From an uncultured Alistipes sp. (lineage in GTDB: Bacteria; Bacteroidota; Bacteroidia; Bacteroidales; Rikenellaceae): 22,138 nucleotides of DNA. Below, piece after piece: positions 9,595 through 15,448 of this stretch. How positions within the stretch are numbered: position 1 is the stretch's first letter; the number at the start of each line of letters is the position of its first letter. The DNA lies in contig CATKXN010000034.1 in NCBI GenBank assembly GCA_949840605.1, positions 1 through 22,138 on the forward strand, in the 5' to 3' direction. The position numbers and the translations under genes were made by a program. Under the pieces are notes generated by a model. That model searched no databases and was not told the origin of the DNA. It was given only the letters and a program-made list of their open reading frames with translations.

Positions 9595-11415
9595 ATGAAA
9601 AAATCGATTGTATTGTCGTTGCTGCTGCTCTGTACGGCGCTCGCGGGCCGGGGACAGAGTTTCGATTACGACGCCTTGGCGCCGCATCCGCGGCTGTTGC
9701 TGCCGTCGGTGGACGAAGCTGCGGTGCGGGCTGCGGCGGAACGGGTGCCCGGTCTCGCAAGGATTCAGTCCCACGTGTTCGCATTCTGCGACGCGACGCT
9801 TGCCGAGCCGCCCGTCGAACGGATCAAGACGGGGAAGAGGCTGCTGGACGTTTCGAGACTGGCGCTCAAACGCATCTACTACCTCGCTTATGCCTACCGC
9901 ATGACCGGCGACGAACGCTATTGTGCGCGGGCCGTGCGGGAGATGGAGGCGGTGTGCGCTTTCGAGGACTGGAATCCCATCCATTTCCTCGACGTGGGCG
10001 AAATGGTGCTCGGGCTGGCGATCGGCTACGACTGGCTTTACGACCGGCTCTCCGACGAGGTGCGTGCCCGTATAAGCCGGGCCGTCATGGAGAAGGGATT
10101 CGCACCGACGGACATCCCCAAATACGGCGACAAGTGTTACAAGCGCACGAATAACTGGAATCAGGTCTGTAACGCCGGACTGGTCTGCGGAGCGCTAGCG
10201 ATCTACGAAGCGTATCCCGAGCGGTGCCGCGAGGTCGTCGAGAGATGTATGCGGAGCAATCCCCGGGCCATGATCGTTTATGCGCCCGACGGAGGCTATC
10301 CCGAGGGGTACAACTACTGGGGCTACGGAACCGGATTCGAGGTCATGCTGATCGCGGCGCTCGAGAGCGCGTTGGGACACGACGGCGGGCTTTCGGCGAG
10401 CGAAGGCTTTCTGGCCTCGGCCCGGTTCATGCAGTTCATGGCCGGACCGTGCGGTTATTCGTTCAACTTTTCCGATGCGCCGCCCCGGGCTTTCATGCAG
10501 GTCATGTTCCCCTGGTTCGCCCGACGGACCGGCGACGATTCGCTGCTGTGGAATTATCTGCCCGACGACCTGTCCGGTTCGGAATTTACGGAGCACCGGC
10601 TCTTGCCCACGCTGCTTCTTTTCGCCGCCGGCATCGACTGGTCGGCCATGCGCGCGCCGGTGCGGCGGACGTGGTTCAACCGCGGTAAAACCCCGGTCTA
10701 CGTCTACCGCTCGGGATGGAACTCCCGCGACGACCTCTATCTGGGCGTCAAGGGCGGTTCGGCGGCGACTTCGCACGCGCATATGGATGCCGGGTCGTTC
10801 GTGTTCGACGCGCTGGGCGAACGCTGGGCGATGGACCTGGGGATGCAGAACTATTATTCGCTCGAAAGCCGGGGCATCGACCTGTGGAGCAAGAAGCCGG
10901 AGAGCAAACGCTGGGAGGTGTTCCGGATCGGAAATTCGTCGCACAACACGCTGACCGTCAACGGCCGTCATCATCGGATAAGCGGATTCGCGCCGATAAC
11001 CGACACGATCGGCGCGCACGGGAGCCACGGCGCTGTGGTCGATCTCACCGACGTGCTGGGCGAAGGGATTCGCCGCGCGGAGCGGACCGTTGCGGTCGGG
11101 CGGGACCGTTGTCTGTCGGTCTGCGACCGCATCGAGACGGGCGACGCGCCGGTCCGCGTCGAATGGACGATGTGCACGCCGGCCCAGGCCGTCGTGACGG
11201 GCCGCAACCGGATCGAGCTGACGCAGAACGGAAAGCGTATGACGCTTGTGGCCGACGCTCCGGGCTGCCGGGTCCGGATGCGCATCCTGCCCAACGATCC
11301 GCCCAACGACTGGGACGCTCCGAATCCCGGAACCCTGCGTGTGGGTTTCGAAACGGACATTCCCGCCGGACAGCATCGGGTGATGCGGGTCCGGCTGATT
11401 CCCCGCAAACCTTGA
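9595..11415 (+). CDS. Heparinase II/III-like secreted protein, putative polysaccharide lyase
   Basis: 606 residues from the ATG at 9595; a start two codons earlier (9589) is also possible. A type I signal peptide (MKKSIVLSLLLLCTALAGRG) has a likely cleavage site near residue 21, with no lipobox. Residues about 60-350 form an alpha-helical region with NNWNQVCNAG (186-195) and GYNYWGYGT (238-246). The heparinase II/III-type beta-sandwich follows, with SHAHMDAGSF (393-402) and NSSHNTL (447-453). His and Tyr residues at equivalent places act in beta-elimination in this superfamily. A lyase of uronic-acid polymers, in the periplasm or at the surface, is the best guess. I cannot assign a PL family. 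It is bracketed by two similar EEP genes in the same operon. Confidence 0.8.
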   Translation: MKKSIVLSLLLLCTALAGRGQSFDYDALAPHPRLLLPSVDEAAVRAAAERVPGLARIQSHVFAFCDATLAEPPVERIKTGKRLLDVSRLALKRIYYLAYAYRMTGDERYCARAVREMEAVCAFEDWNPIHFLDVGEMVLGLAIGYDWLYDRLSDEVRARISRAVMEKGFAPTDIPKYGDKCYKRTNNWNQVCNAGLVCGALAIYEAYPERCREVVERCMRSNPRAMIVYAPDGGYPEGYNYWGYGTGFEVMLIAALESALGHDGGLSASEGFLASARFMQFMAGPCGYSFNFSDAPPRAFMQVMFPWFARRTGDDSLLWNYLPDDLSGSEFTEHRLLPTLLLFAAGIDWSAMRAPVRRTWFNRGKTPVYVYRSGWNSRDDLYLGVKGGSAATSHAHMDAGSFVFDALGERWAMDLGMQNYYSLESRGIDLWSKKPESKRWEVFRIGNSSHNTLTVNGRHHRISGFAPITDTIGAHGSHGAVVDLTDVLGEGIRRAERTVAVGRDRCLSVCDRIETGDAPVRVEWTMCTPAQAVVTGRNRIELTQNGKRMTLVADAPGCRVRMRILPNDPPNDWDAPNPGTLRVGFETDIPAGQHRVMRVRLIPRKP

Positions 11416-11428
11416 AACGATTGTGCTA

Positions 11429-12316
11429 ATGAACTGGAAATTGTTATTGGCAGGTTTCTGCCTGAGTCTTGCGGCGTGCGGGGACGGCAGCCGGGAGACC
11501 GAAATCGGCGTGGTCTCGTTCAACGTCCGGCTCGACAGCGAACTGGACGGCGACGATCGTTGGGAGAACCGCCGGCAGGCCGTCGCCGAGATGATCCGCC
11601 GCGAACGGCCGACGTTGGTGGGGCTGCAGGAGGCGCAGCCTCATCAGATCGGCTTTCTGAACGCGAACTGTCCGGGTTATGCGTGGTACGGCGTCGGCCG
11701 CGATTCGGGAAAGGTCCCCTCCGAAACGGGGGAGTATCCCGCCGAAGAGACGATGGCGGTGTTTTGGCGCGAGTCCGAGGTCGAATTGTTGGACAAGGGG
11801 ACCTTCTGGCTTTCGCAGACGCCCGACTCGGTCTCGAAGGGCTGGGATGCCTTCTGCAACCGCACCTGCACGTGGGGATTGTTCCGCTGCAGGGCTTCGG
11901 GACAGCGGTTTTATTTTTTCAATACGCACCTCGACCATATCGGCGGGACGGCGCGTGCCGAATCCATGAAACTGATCGCCGCGCGGCTCGGCGCGATAAA
12001 TGCCGAGGGAGCGCCCGTGATTCTTACGGCGGATTTCAATTCCCGCACGACGGATGCCTGCTTCGCTCCGCTGCACGCCCGTATGGCGGAAGCGCGCGCC
12101 GAAGCGCCGCTGACGGACGACAAACCCTCGTGGAACGGCTATGGCCGCAAGTCGGCTCCGAACTGGCTCGACCATATCTTTTTTGCGGGCGGGGGCTGCA
12201 GCGCCGTCGAATTCCGCACGCTGACAGACGATTACGGCGCGCCCTATATTTCGGACCACTATCCCGTATCGGCCCGTTTCCGGTTGCTCTCCCGGACGGC
12301 GGCCTGCGGTTTATGA
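11429..12316 (+). CDS. Endonuclease/exonuclease/phosphatase (EEP) family lipoprotein 3
   Basis: 295 residues from the ATG at 11429; an in-frame GTG lies two codons upstream, but the ATG gives the cleaner leader MNWKLLLAGFCLSLAAC with lipobox LAAC (Cys17). Catalytic residues: Asn32 (FNVR), Glu68 (GLQEA), His167 (NTHLDH), Asp202 and Asn204 (ADFNS), Asp248-His249 (LDHIFF) and Asp276-His277 (SDHYP). It is a clear paralogue of the EEP protein at 8658, separated from it only by the lyase gene. It has a shorter lipoprotein linker. It is the last gene of the operon and converges with a minus-strand gene only 36 bp away. Function: metal-dependent phosphoesterase, substrate unknown. Confidence 0.9.
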   Translation: MNWKLLLAGFCLSLAACGDGSRETEIGVVSFNVRLDSELDGDDRWENRRQAVAEMIRRERPTLVGLQEAQPHQIGFLNANCPGYAWYGVGRDSGKVPSETGEYPAEETMAVFWRESEVELLDKGTFWLSQTPDSVSKGWDAFCNRTCTWGLFRCRASGQRFYFFNTHLDHIGGTARAESMKLIAARLGAINAEGAPVILTADFNSRTTDACFAPLHARMAEARAEAPLTDDKPSWNGYGRKSAPNWLDHIFFAGGGCSAVEFRTLTDDYGAPYISDHYPVSARFRLLSRTAACGL

Positions 12317-12320
12317 TCGT

Positions 12321-12415
12321 TGTCCCCACTGCGGGCTGCTGAAGCGGGGCGTTTACCGCCGTTCGGGAGAGTGCCGCCAGCTGCGCCAGCGGTTGTGCAG
12401 CCCGCAGTGCGGACA
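12321..12415. repeat. Inverted repeat encoding a CPHCGL motif on both strands
   Basis: The 19 bases at 12321-12339 and the reverse complement of 12397-12415 match at 18 of 19 positions (TGTCCCCACTGCGGGCTGC against TGTCCGCACTGCGGGCTGC). The right arm lies in the coding end of the zinc-ribbon gene and encodes its CPHCGL on the minus strand. The left arm lies in the convergent gap, where the plus strand reads CPHCGL in a frame without a start codon. The 57-bp spacer has further GC-rich self-complementarity. It could form a stem between two convergent transcripts, or be the trace of an inverted duplication. Confidence 0.75.
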
Positions 12416-12805
12416 GTAGAGCTTGTAAAGTCCCTTGCCGCACCGGTGGACGCGCAGGCTGCGGGTATGGCACCGCGGACAGCGCGAGGTGTTGAGCCAC
12501 CGTTCGTAACACTGGAACAGGACCAGGTTGAACAGGCTCAGCAGCAGGCTGAGGCCTCCGACGGCGGTATACTCCTGGAAGAAGAGCGGGGCGAGCGTGG
12601 CTGCCAGCACGCCGAGCAGGATGACCAGGGCGATGACTTGTATCGCCTCGTTGGGAAGGGCGCGGATGCGCCACATCGGGCGCGTGACGAAAATTCCTGC
12701 GAGGGCAGGCAGGAAACAGATGGTGAAGAGTTGGACGCAGGCTTGCATGGATGTACGTGTACGCCTGTCCCTCAGCGTTTTAAGTTCGGGTTGGATTAGG
12801 AGCAT
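12353..12805 (-). CDS. Small membrane protein with C-terminal zinc ribbon, function unknown
   Basis: 150 residues if it starts at 12805; a Met20 start (12748) would begin just before the first hydrophobic segment and is also plausible. I do not recognise a family. Three hydrophobic stretches at about residues 21-40, 54-75 and 81-103 look like membrane spans. A basic tail follows, with CPRC (109-112) and CPHC (131-134) forming a likely four-cysteine zinc ribbon. The membrane pattern and paired cysteines argue that this is a real gene and not a shadow. It stands alone, convergent with the EEP operon, behind a 350-bp non-coding region containing a large palindrome. The zinc ribbon could bind nucleic acid or protein at the inner face of the membrane. 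Confidence 0.6.
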   Translation of the reverse strand: MLLIQPELKTLRDRRTRTSMQACVQLFTICFLPALAGIFVTRPMWRIRALPNEAIQVIALVILLGVLAATLAPLFFQEYTAVGGLSLLLSLFNLVLFQCYERWLNTSRCPRCHTRSLRVHRCGKGLYKLYCPHCGLHNRWRSWRHSPERR

Positions 12806-12830
12806 AAAAAACGTGGGACAAAACTCTGAT

Positions 12831-12954
12831 TTGCTTTCTGAGGCTCTGGAATAACCTGTGCAACCAAATACAGAATGAAGCCCACGTTGGAAACGTGAGC
12901 GTCAAACTTCATTCCTTGGTTGCTCTTAAAATTTTCCAGATTTTCAGAAAGCAA
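12831..12954. repeat. Nested 124-bp palindrome: candidate structured RNA or miniature inverted-repeat element
   Basis: Four nested pairs of arms are visible. The outer arms 12831-12851 and 12934-12954 match at 18 of 21 positions, with a GGC/AAA mismatch block. The middle arms 12860-12867 (GCAACCAA) with 12916-12923, and 12874-12880 (AATGAAG) with 12907-12913, are perfect. The apical hairpin is CACGTT-GGA-AACGTG at 12883-12897. Unpaired segments between arms are short and the order is strictly nested, so a single long hairpin or cruciform can form. It sits just upstream of the minus-strand zinc-ribbon gene, so in that direction it would be 5' leader RNA. No transposase or clear target-site duplication was found. 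Confidence 0.7.
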
Positions 12955-13086
12955 GGTACAAAGCTAACGCTTTTTATAGCTGTCGGCCGGCGCTTTTCGT
13001 GCGGGGACGGCGTTTATTATCGTATTTCTGCGACTTTTCGTTTTATCTCATCGGCGAATTCGTATTAATGTGACGCACAAATATAC

Positions 13087-13117
13087 GAAAACATCCGGAA
13101 TTTTTCCGGATGTTTTC
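13087..13117 (-). terminator. Rho-independent terminator after the M48 protease gene
   Basis: A perfect 14-bp stem (13087-13100 with 13104-13117) closes a 3-base loop. On the minus strand the stem ends in a TTTT run and AT-rich sequence follows. It begins about 40 bases past the protease stop codon. The symmetric A/T flanks mean it could work in both directions. Confidence 0.85.
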
Positions 13118-13157
13118 CAAAAATGCACAGGAGATCGGTGACCTTTCCCGCTCCTTT

Positions 13158-13964
13158 TTACTGCTGTGCGGCCGTGTAGGCGTCGGCTTTCTCCTTCATG
13201 CGGGCCGCGCGCTTTTCGCTGTCGGGGTGCGAGGAGAACATCTTCTGCACGGTGGAGGCTTTGGCGCCCTTCGACAGTTCGACCAGCTTGTTGAGCGAAT
13301 TGCTCATGCCGTAGGGGCTGAAACCGTGTTTCACGGCGAACTCGAAGCCGTATTCGTCGGCGGCATACTCCTGTTTCTGCGAGAACTGCGCGTCGGTGAA
13401 GGCCGTTACGACTTCGCCCAGCTGCGAGTCGCTGAGCTTGGCCAGCGTGCTGCCTTCGGCGGCTCCGGCGGCGTTGCGTGCGGCGGAGGCGAGGTAGGCG
13501 TTTTTCATTGCGTGTTTCGTGTCGGCGTGTACCACGTGGCCGATTTCATGGCCGATGATCGACATCAGTTCGTCGTCGTCCATCAGGTCCATCAGGGCTG
13601 CGAAGACGCGGATCGAACCGTCGCCGCAGGCGAAAGCGTTGACGTCCACAACGAGGTAGACCTTGAAGTTGAGCGGCAGGCCGTTGACTTCGGTGATGCC
13701 TTCGGTGAGCCGTTTGAGACGTGCGCCGTAGCTCGTCGAGTCGTCCGCCACGGGATTGTGGGCATCCATCCACTCGACCGATTCGCGGCTCAGGCGGGCG
13801 ATGTCCTGGTCGCTGAGGGTGATGGCCTTGGCGACGTCCTTGCCGGCGCTGAGGAGCTTGCCGGTATTGAGTTTCTTACCTCCGATCTTGAGTTGGGCGG
13901 AAGCGCCCGTCGGGTATGCCGCGACGAGGAGTGCGGCTGCAACCAAATAAAATAACTTGTTCAT
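13158..13964 (-). CDS. Exported M48 family zinc metalloprotease
   Basis: 268 residues from the ATG at 13964. The open frame continues upstream without a stop, but those codons cross the repeat and a promoter and lack a leader, so the shorter start was chosen. A signal peptide (MNKLFYLVAAALLVAAYPTG) is cleaved near ASAQ, residue 23 or 24. The zinc site is HEIGH at 139-143 with the third ligand probably Glu199 in QEYAADEYG. The C-terminal end has the SSHPDSEKRAARM segment common in M48 proteases such as LoiP/YcaL and BepA. These act in the periplasm on misfolded envelope proteins. It has its own promoter (13986-13993) and terminator (13087-13117), so it is a single-gene unit. Confidence 0.92.
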   Translation of the reverse strand: MNKLFYLVAAALLVAAYPTGASAQLKIGGKKLNTGKLLSAGKDVAKAITLSDQDIARLSRESVEWMDAHNPVADDSTSYGARLKRLTEGITEVNGLPLNFKVYLVVDVNAFACGDGSIRVFAALMDLMDDDELMSIIGHEIGHVVHADTKHAMKNAYLASAARNAAGAAEGSTLAKLSDSQLGEVVTAFTDAQFSQKQEYAADEYGFEFAVKHGFSPYGMSNSLNKLVELSKGAKASTVQKMFSSHPDSEKRAARMKEKADAYTAAQQ

Positions 13965-13985
13965 GGTGTATAACGTTTGGTGGTG

Positions 13986-13993
13986 CAAAGATA
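13986..13993 (-). promoter_or_regulatory. Bacteroidetes-type -7 promoter element for the M48 protease gene
   Basis: On the minus strand the bases read TATCTTTG, an exact fit to the Bacteroides -7 consensus TAnnTTTG, and lie 21 bp upstream of the ATG at 13964. The -33 element is weak: a TTG about 22 bp upstream, within the neighbouring hairpin repeat. Confidence 0.6.
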
Positions 13994-14007
13994 CGAATAA
14001 GCTGAGA

Positions 14008-14036
14008 GAAAAAAGCAAGCTCGCTTGCATTTTTTC
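14008..14036. terminator. Intrinsic terminator hairpin, proximal to the M48 promoter (repeat copy 1)
   Basis: GAAAAAA-GCAAGC at 14008-14020 pairs with GCTTGC-A-TTTTTTC at 14023-14036 around a TC loop. A-tract and T-tract on either side make it a bidirectional terminator shape. On the minus strand it lies about 110-140 bases after the phosphodiesterase stop. Confidence 0.75.
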
Positions 14037-14089
14037 CGAGGCGGAGTATCTTGGGCGAAGCCAATGTACGAATAAGCCGAGAGAAAAAA

Positions 14090-14108
14090 GCAAGCTTGCT
14101 TGCATTTT
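14090..14108 (-). terminator. Intrinsic terminator-like hairpin after the phosphodiesterase gene (repeat copy 2)
   Basis: GCAAGC (14090-14095), loop TT, GCTTGC (14098-14103); on the minus strand the stem runs into a TTTTTT tract (14084-14089). It lies about 40 bases past the stop at 14147 and is the first of two such hairpins. Confidence 0.7.
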
Positions 14109-14146
14109 GCCGAGCGGGAGTATCTTCGGCGCAGCGGATTCCTGAA

Positions 14147-15385
14147 CTATTTTTCGCGGAACATCCGTTTGATATCCCGCCAGTCGCCGTCGTTCGGGGC
14201 CGGTTCGACCCCCAGCAGGCGGCAGAGTATGAGGTAGATGTTCTGATTCTGGAACGGCTGCTGGCGGAAACCTGCGCGGAAGGCCGGCCCCGAGCCGTAG
14301 AATACCATGTGCATCGCGCGGTCGGCGTTGTCGAAACCGTGCGTGCCGCGTTTGCGCACCGGACGGTCGGCGGGCGAATAGTCGAGGGTCCAGCCCGTTT
14401 CGGGTACCAGGATCAGGTTCGTGAGGCGCGACGGATGGTCGCCGTAGTGGAAACGGCGGGGCATCTTCCCGCGTTCCCAGGCTTCGATATGTCCTGTGGC
14501 GCGCAGCCTGCGGAGCGCTTTGCGGACGTACTCCCTGCGGACCTCGATGCCGAAGGGCGTGCCGGGGACCGTGCGGACGACCTGCGCGGAGTCGAGCACT
14601 CCGTAGAGATTCAGGTAGCGTTCGGGCGAGAGTTCGGCCATGCCGTGGTCGGCGGTGACGATGAAGTTGATGCGGTCGAAGACCGGCGAACGACGGATCT
14701 CGCGGAAGAAATAGCGCAGCACGGAGTCGATGTGTTCGGCCTGCGCCACGGCTTCGGGCGATTCGGGGCCGTAGGTGTGCATTGCGGCGTCGGGCTGTTC
14801 GAAATACCACATCACCAGTTCCGGAATCTCCGACTCGGGGCGCGTCAGGGCGTCGATCACCCAGTCGGCGCGCTCGTAGTAGGAGGGCTTCGACGAATAG
14901 CGGGTCCAGACCGTCGCCTGGCGTCCGTTCACGGGAACTTCGCTGCCGGGCCACATGAAGATATTGGCCGTGAGCCCCTGCCGTTCGACGGTGTTCCAGA
15001 TCGGTTCGCCGCCCCAGAATCCCGGCGTTTTGACGTCTTCGGCGTCGAAGACCGAGAGCTGGCGGCCCTGCATCCTGTCGAAAAAGGCGTTGTTGACCAC
15101 TCCGTGGTGGTCGGGATGCAACCCCGTGGCCATGGCGTAGTGGCTCGGGAAGGTGTTCGACGGGTAGACCGGGACGACTTCGGCGTAGGTGCCGACCCGT
15201 GCCAGCGAATCCAGCGTCGGGGTGTGGCTGCGGCCCGCGAGGTCCCAGCGGAAAGCGTCCATCGAGAGGATGACGACGTACTGCTTCTCTTCGGGGGCCG
15301 CCGAGGCGGGGTAGCGGCCCGTCGTGCGGGATGCCGCACAGCCCGTGAGAGCGAGGAGCAGGAGAATGAGGAGCGGTCTTTTCAT
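14147..15385 (-). CDS. Nucleotide pyrophosphatase/phosphodiesterase (NPP, alkaline phosphatase superfamily) lipoprotein
   Basis: 412 residues. The leader MKRPLLILLLLALTGC has a good lipobox (LTGC, Cys16). The NPP metal sites and nucleophile are present: Asp43 in SMDAFRWD, Thr78 in SNTFPSHY (nucleophile), Asp199 and His203 in EQPDAAMH, Asp246-His247 in TADHGM, and His349 in GTHGFDN. NPPs cleave phosphodiester or pyrophosphate bonds in nucleotides, dinucleotides or choline phosphodiesters, here outside the cytoplasm. The gene lies 63 bp after the CoA-transferase gene with a terminator between, so it is either separately transcribed or reached by read-through; no clear TAnnTTTG promoter is visible. 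It is the fourth phosphoesterase within about 8 kb. Confidence 0.92.
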   Translation of the reverse strand: MKRPLLILLLLALTGCAASRTTGRYPASAAPEEKQYVVILSMDAFRWDLAGRSHTPTLDSLARVGTYAEVVPVYPSNTFPSHYAMATGLHPDHHGVVNNAFFDRMQGRQLSVFDAEDVKTPGFWGGEPIWNTVERQGLTANIFMWPGSEVPVNGRQATVWTRYSSKPSYYERADWVIDALTRPESEIPELVMWYFEQPDAAMHTYGPESPEAVAQAEHIDSVLRYFFREIRRSPVFDRINFIVTADHGMAELSPERYLNLYGVLDSAQVVRTVPGTPFGIEVRREYVRKALRRLRATGHIEAWERGKMPRRFHYGDHPSRLTNLILVPETGWTLDYSPADRPVRKRGTHGFDNADRAMHMVFYGSGPAFRAGFRQQPFQNQNIYLILCRLLGVEPAPNDGDWRDIKRMFREK

Positions 15386-15405
15386 GGTAAGCTGTTCATA
15401 AGAAA

Positions 15406-15431
15406 AAGCGTCCCCGTTTCCGGGGACGCTT
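15406..15431 (-). terminator. Strong rho-independent terminator after the CoA-transferase gene
   Basis: An 11-bp GC-rich perfect stem (AAGCGTCCCCG at 15406-15416 with 15421-15431) has a 4-base loop and a TTTTTCTTAT tail on the minus strand. It starts 18 bases after the stop codon and probably ends the rimP-nusA-infB-CoA-transferase transcript. Confidence 0.92.
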
Positions 15432-15448
15432 CGAATCTTTTCCGGGAA

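Larger units (their letters stand above)
12806..13157. other. AT-richer non-coding gap with palindrome and terminator
   Basis: No convincing gene lies between the M48 protease stop and the zinc-ribbon gene start. The stretch is visibly more AT-rich than its neighbours. It holds a nested palindrome (12831-12954), the terminator of the protease gene (13087-13117) and, on the minus strand at 13078-13085, TATATTTG. The last fits the Bacteroides -7 consensus TAnnTTTG and could start a transcript toward the zinc-ribbon gene, but no good -33 element sits at the right distance. I see nothing clear in 12960-13077. Confidence 0.6.
13992..14140. repeat. Two tandem copies of a 75-bp hairpin-containing repeat
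   Basis: Copy one starts at 13992 and copy two at 14067. Both run through TACGAATAAGC-GAGAGAAAAAAGCAAGC, a GCTTGCAT half-site and a later AGTATCTT block, with a few substitutions and a one-base shift near the end. Each carries a GCAAGC/GCTTGC hairpin next to A and T tracts. The first copy overlaps the protease promoter. The second ends just before the phosphodiesterase stop codon. Confidence 0.85.

Noticed and set aside
12036..12674. A 212-codon minus-strand frame overlapping EEP3 and the zinc-ribbon gene
   Set aside because: Pro/Arg/Ala-rich shadow without motifs; it conflicts with two better-supported genes.
12796..12912. A 38-codon minus-strand frame inside the nested palindrome (starts MKFDAHVSNVGF)
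   Set aside because: It lies within the hairpin arms, is short, overlaps the start of the zinc-ribbon gene and has no supporting motif. A small leader peptide cannot be excluded, but the structure explains the sequence better.
12831..12954. Palindrome as the ends of a complete insertion sequence
   Set aside because: Only 82 bases separate the outer arms, so no transposase fits, and no flanking target duplication is visible; at most a miniature element.
13992..14140. Tandem repeats as a CRISPR array
   Set aside because: Only two units, the homology runs through the whole period with no unique spacers, and there are no cas genes.
13158..14954. A 598-codon version of the M48 protease reaching into the phosphodiesterase gene
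   Set aside because: The extra codons overlap another gene antisense to its frame and cross the tandem repeat and promoter; the true signal peptide begins at 13964.
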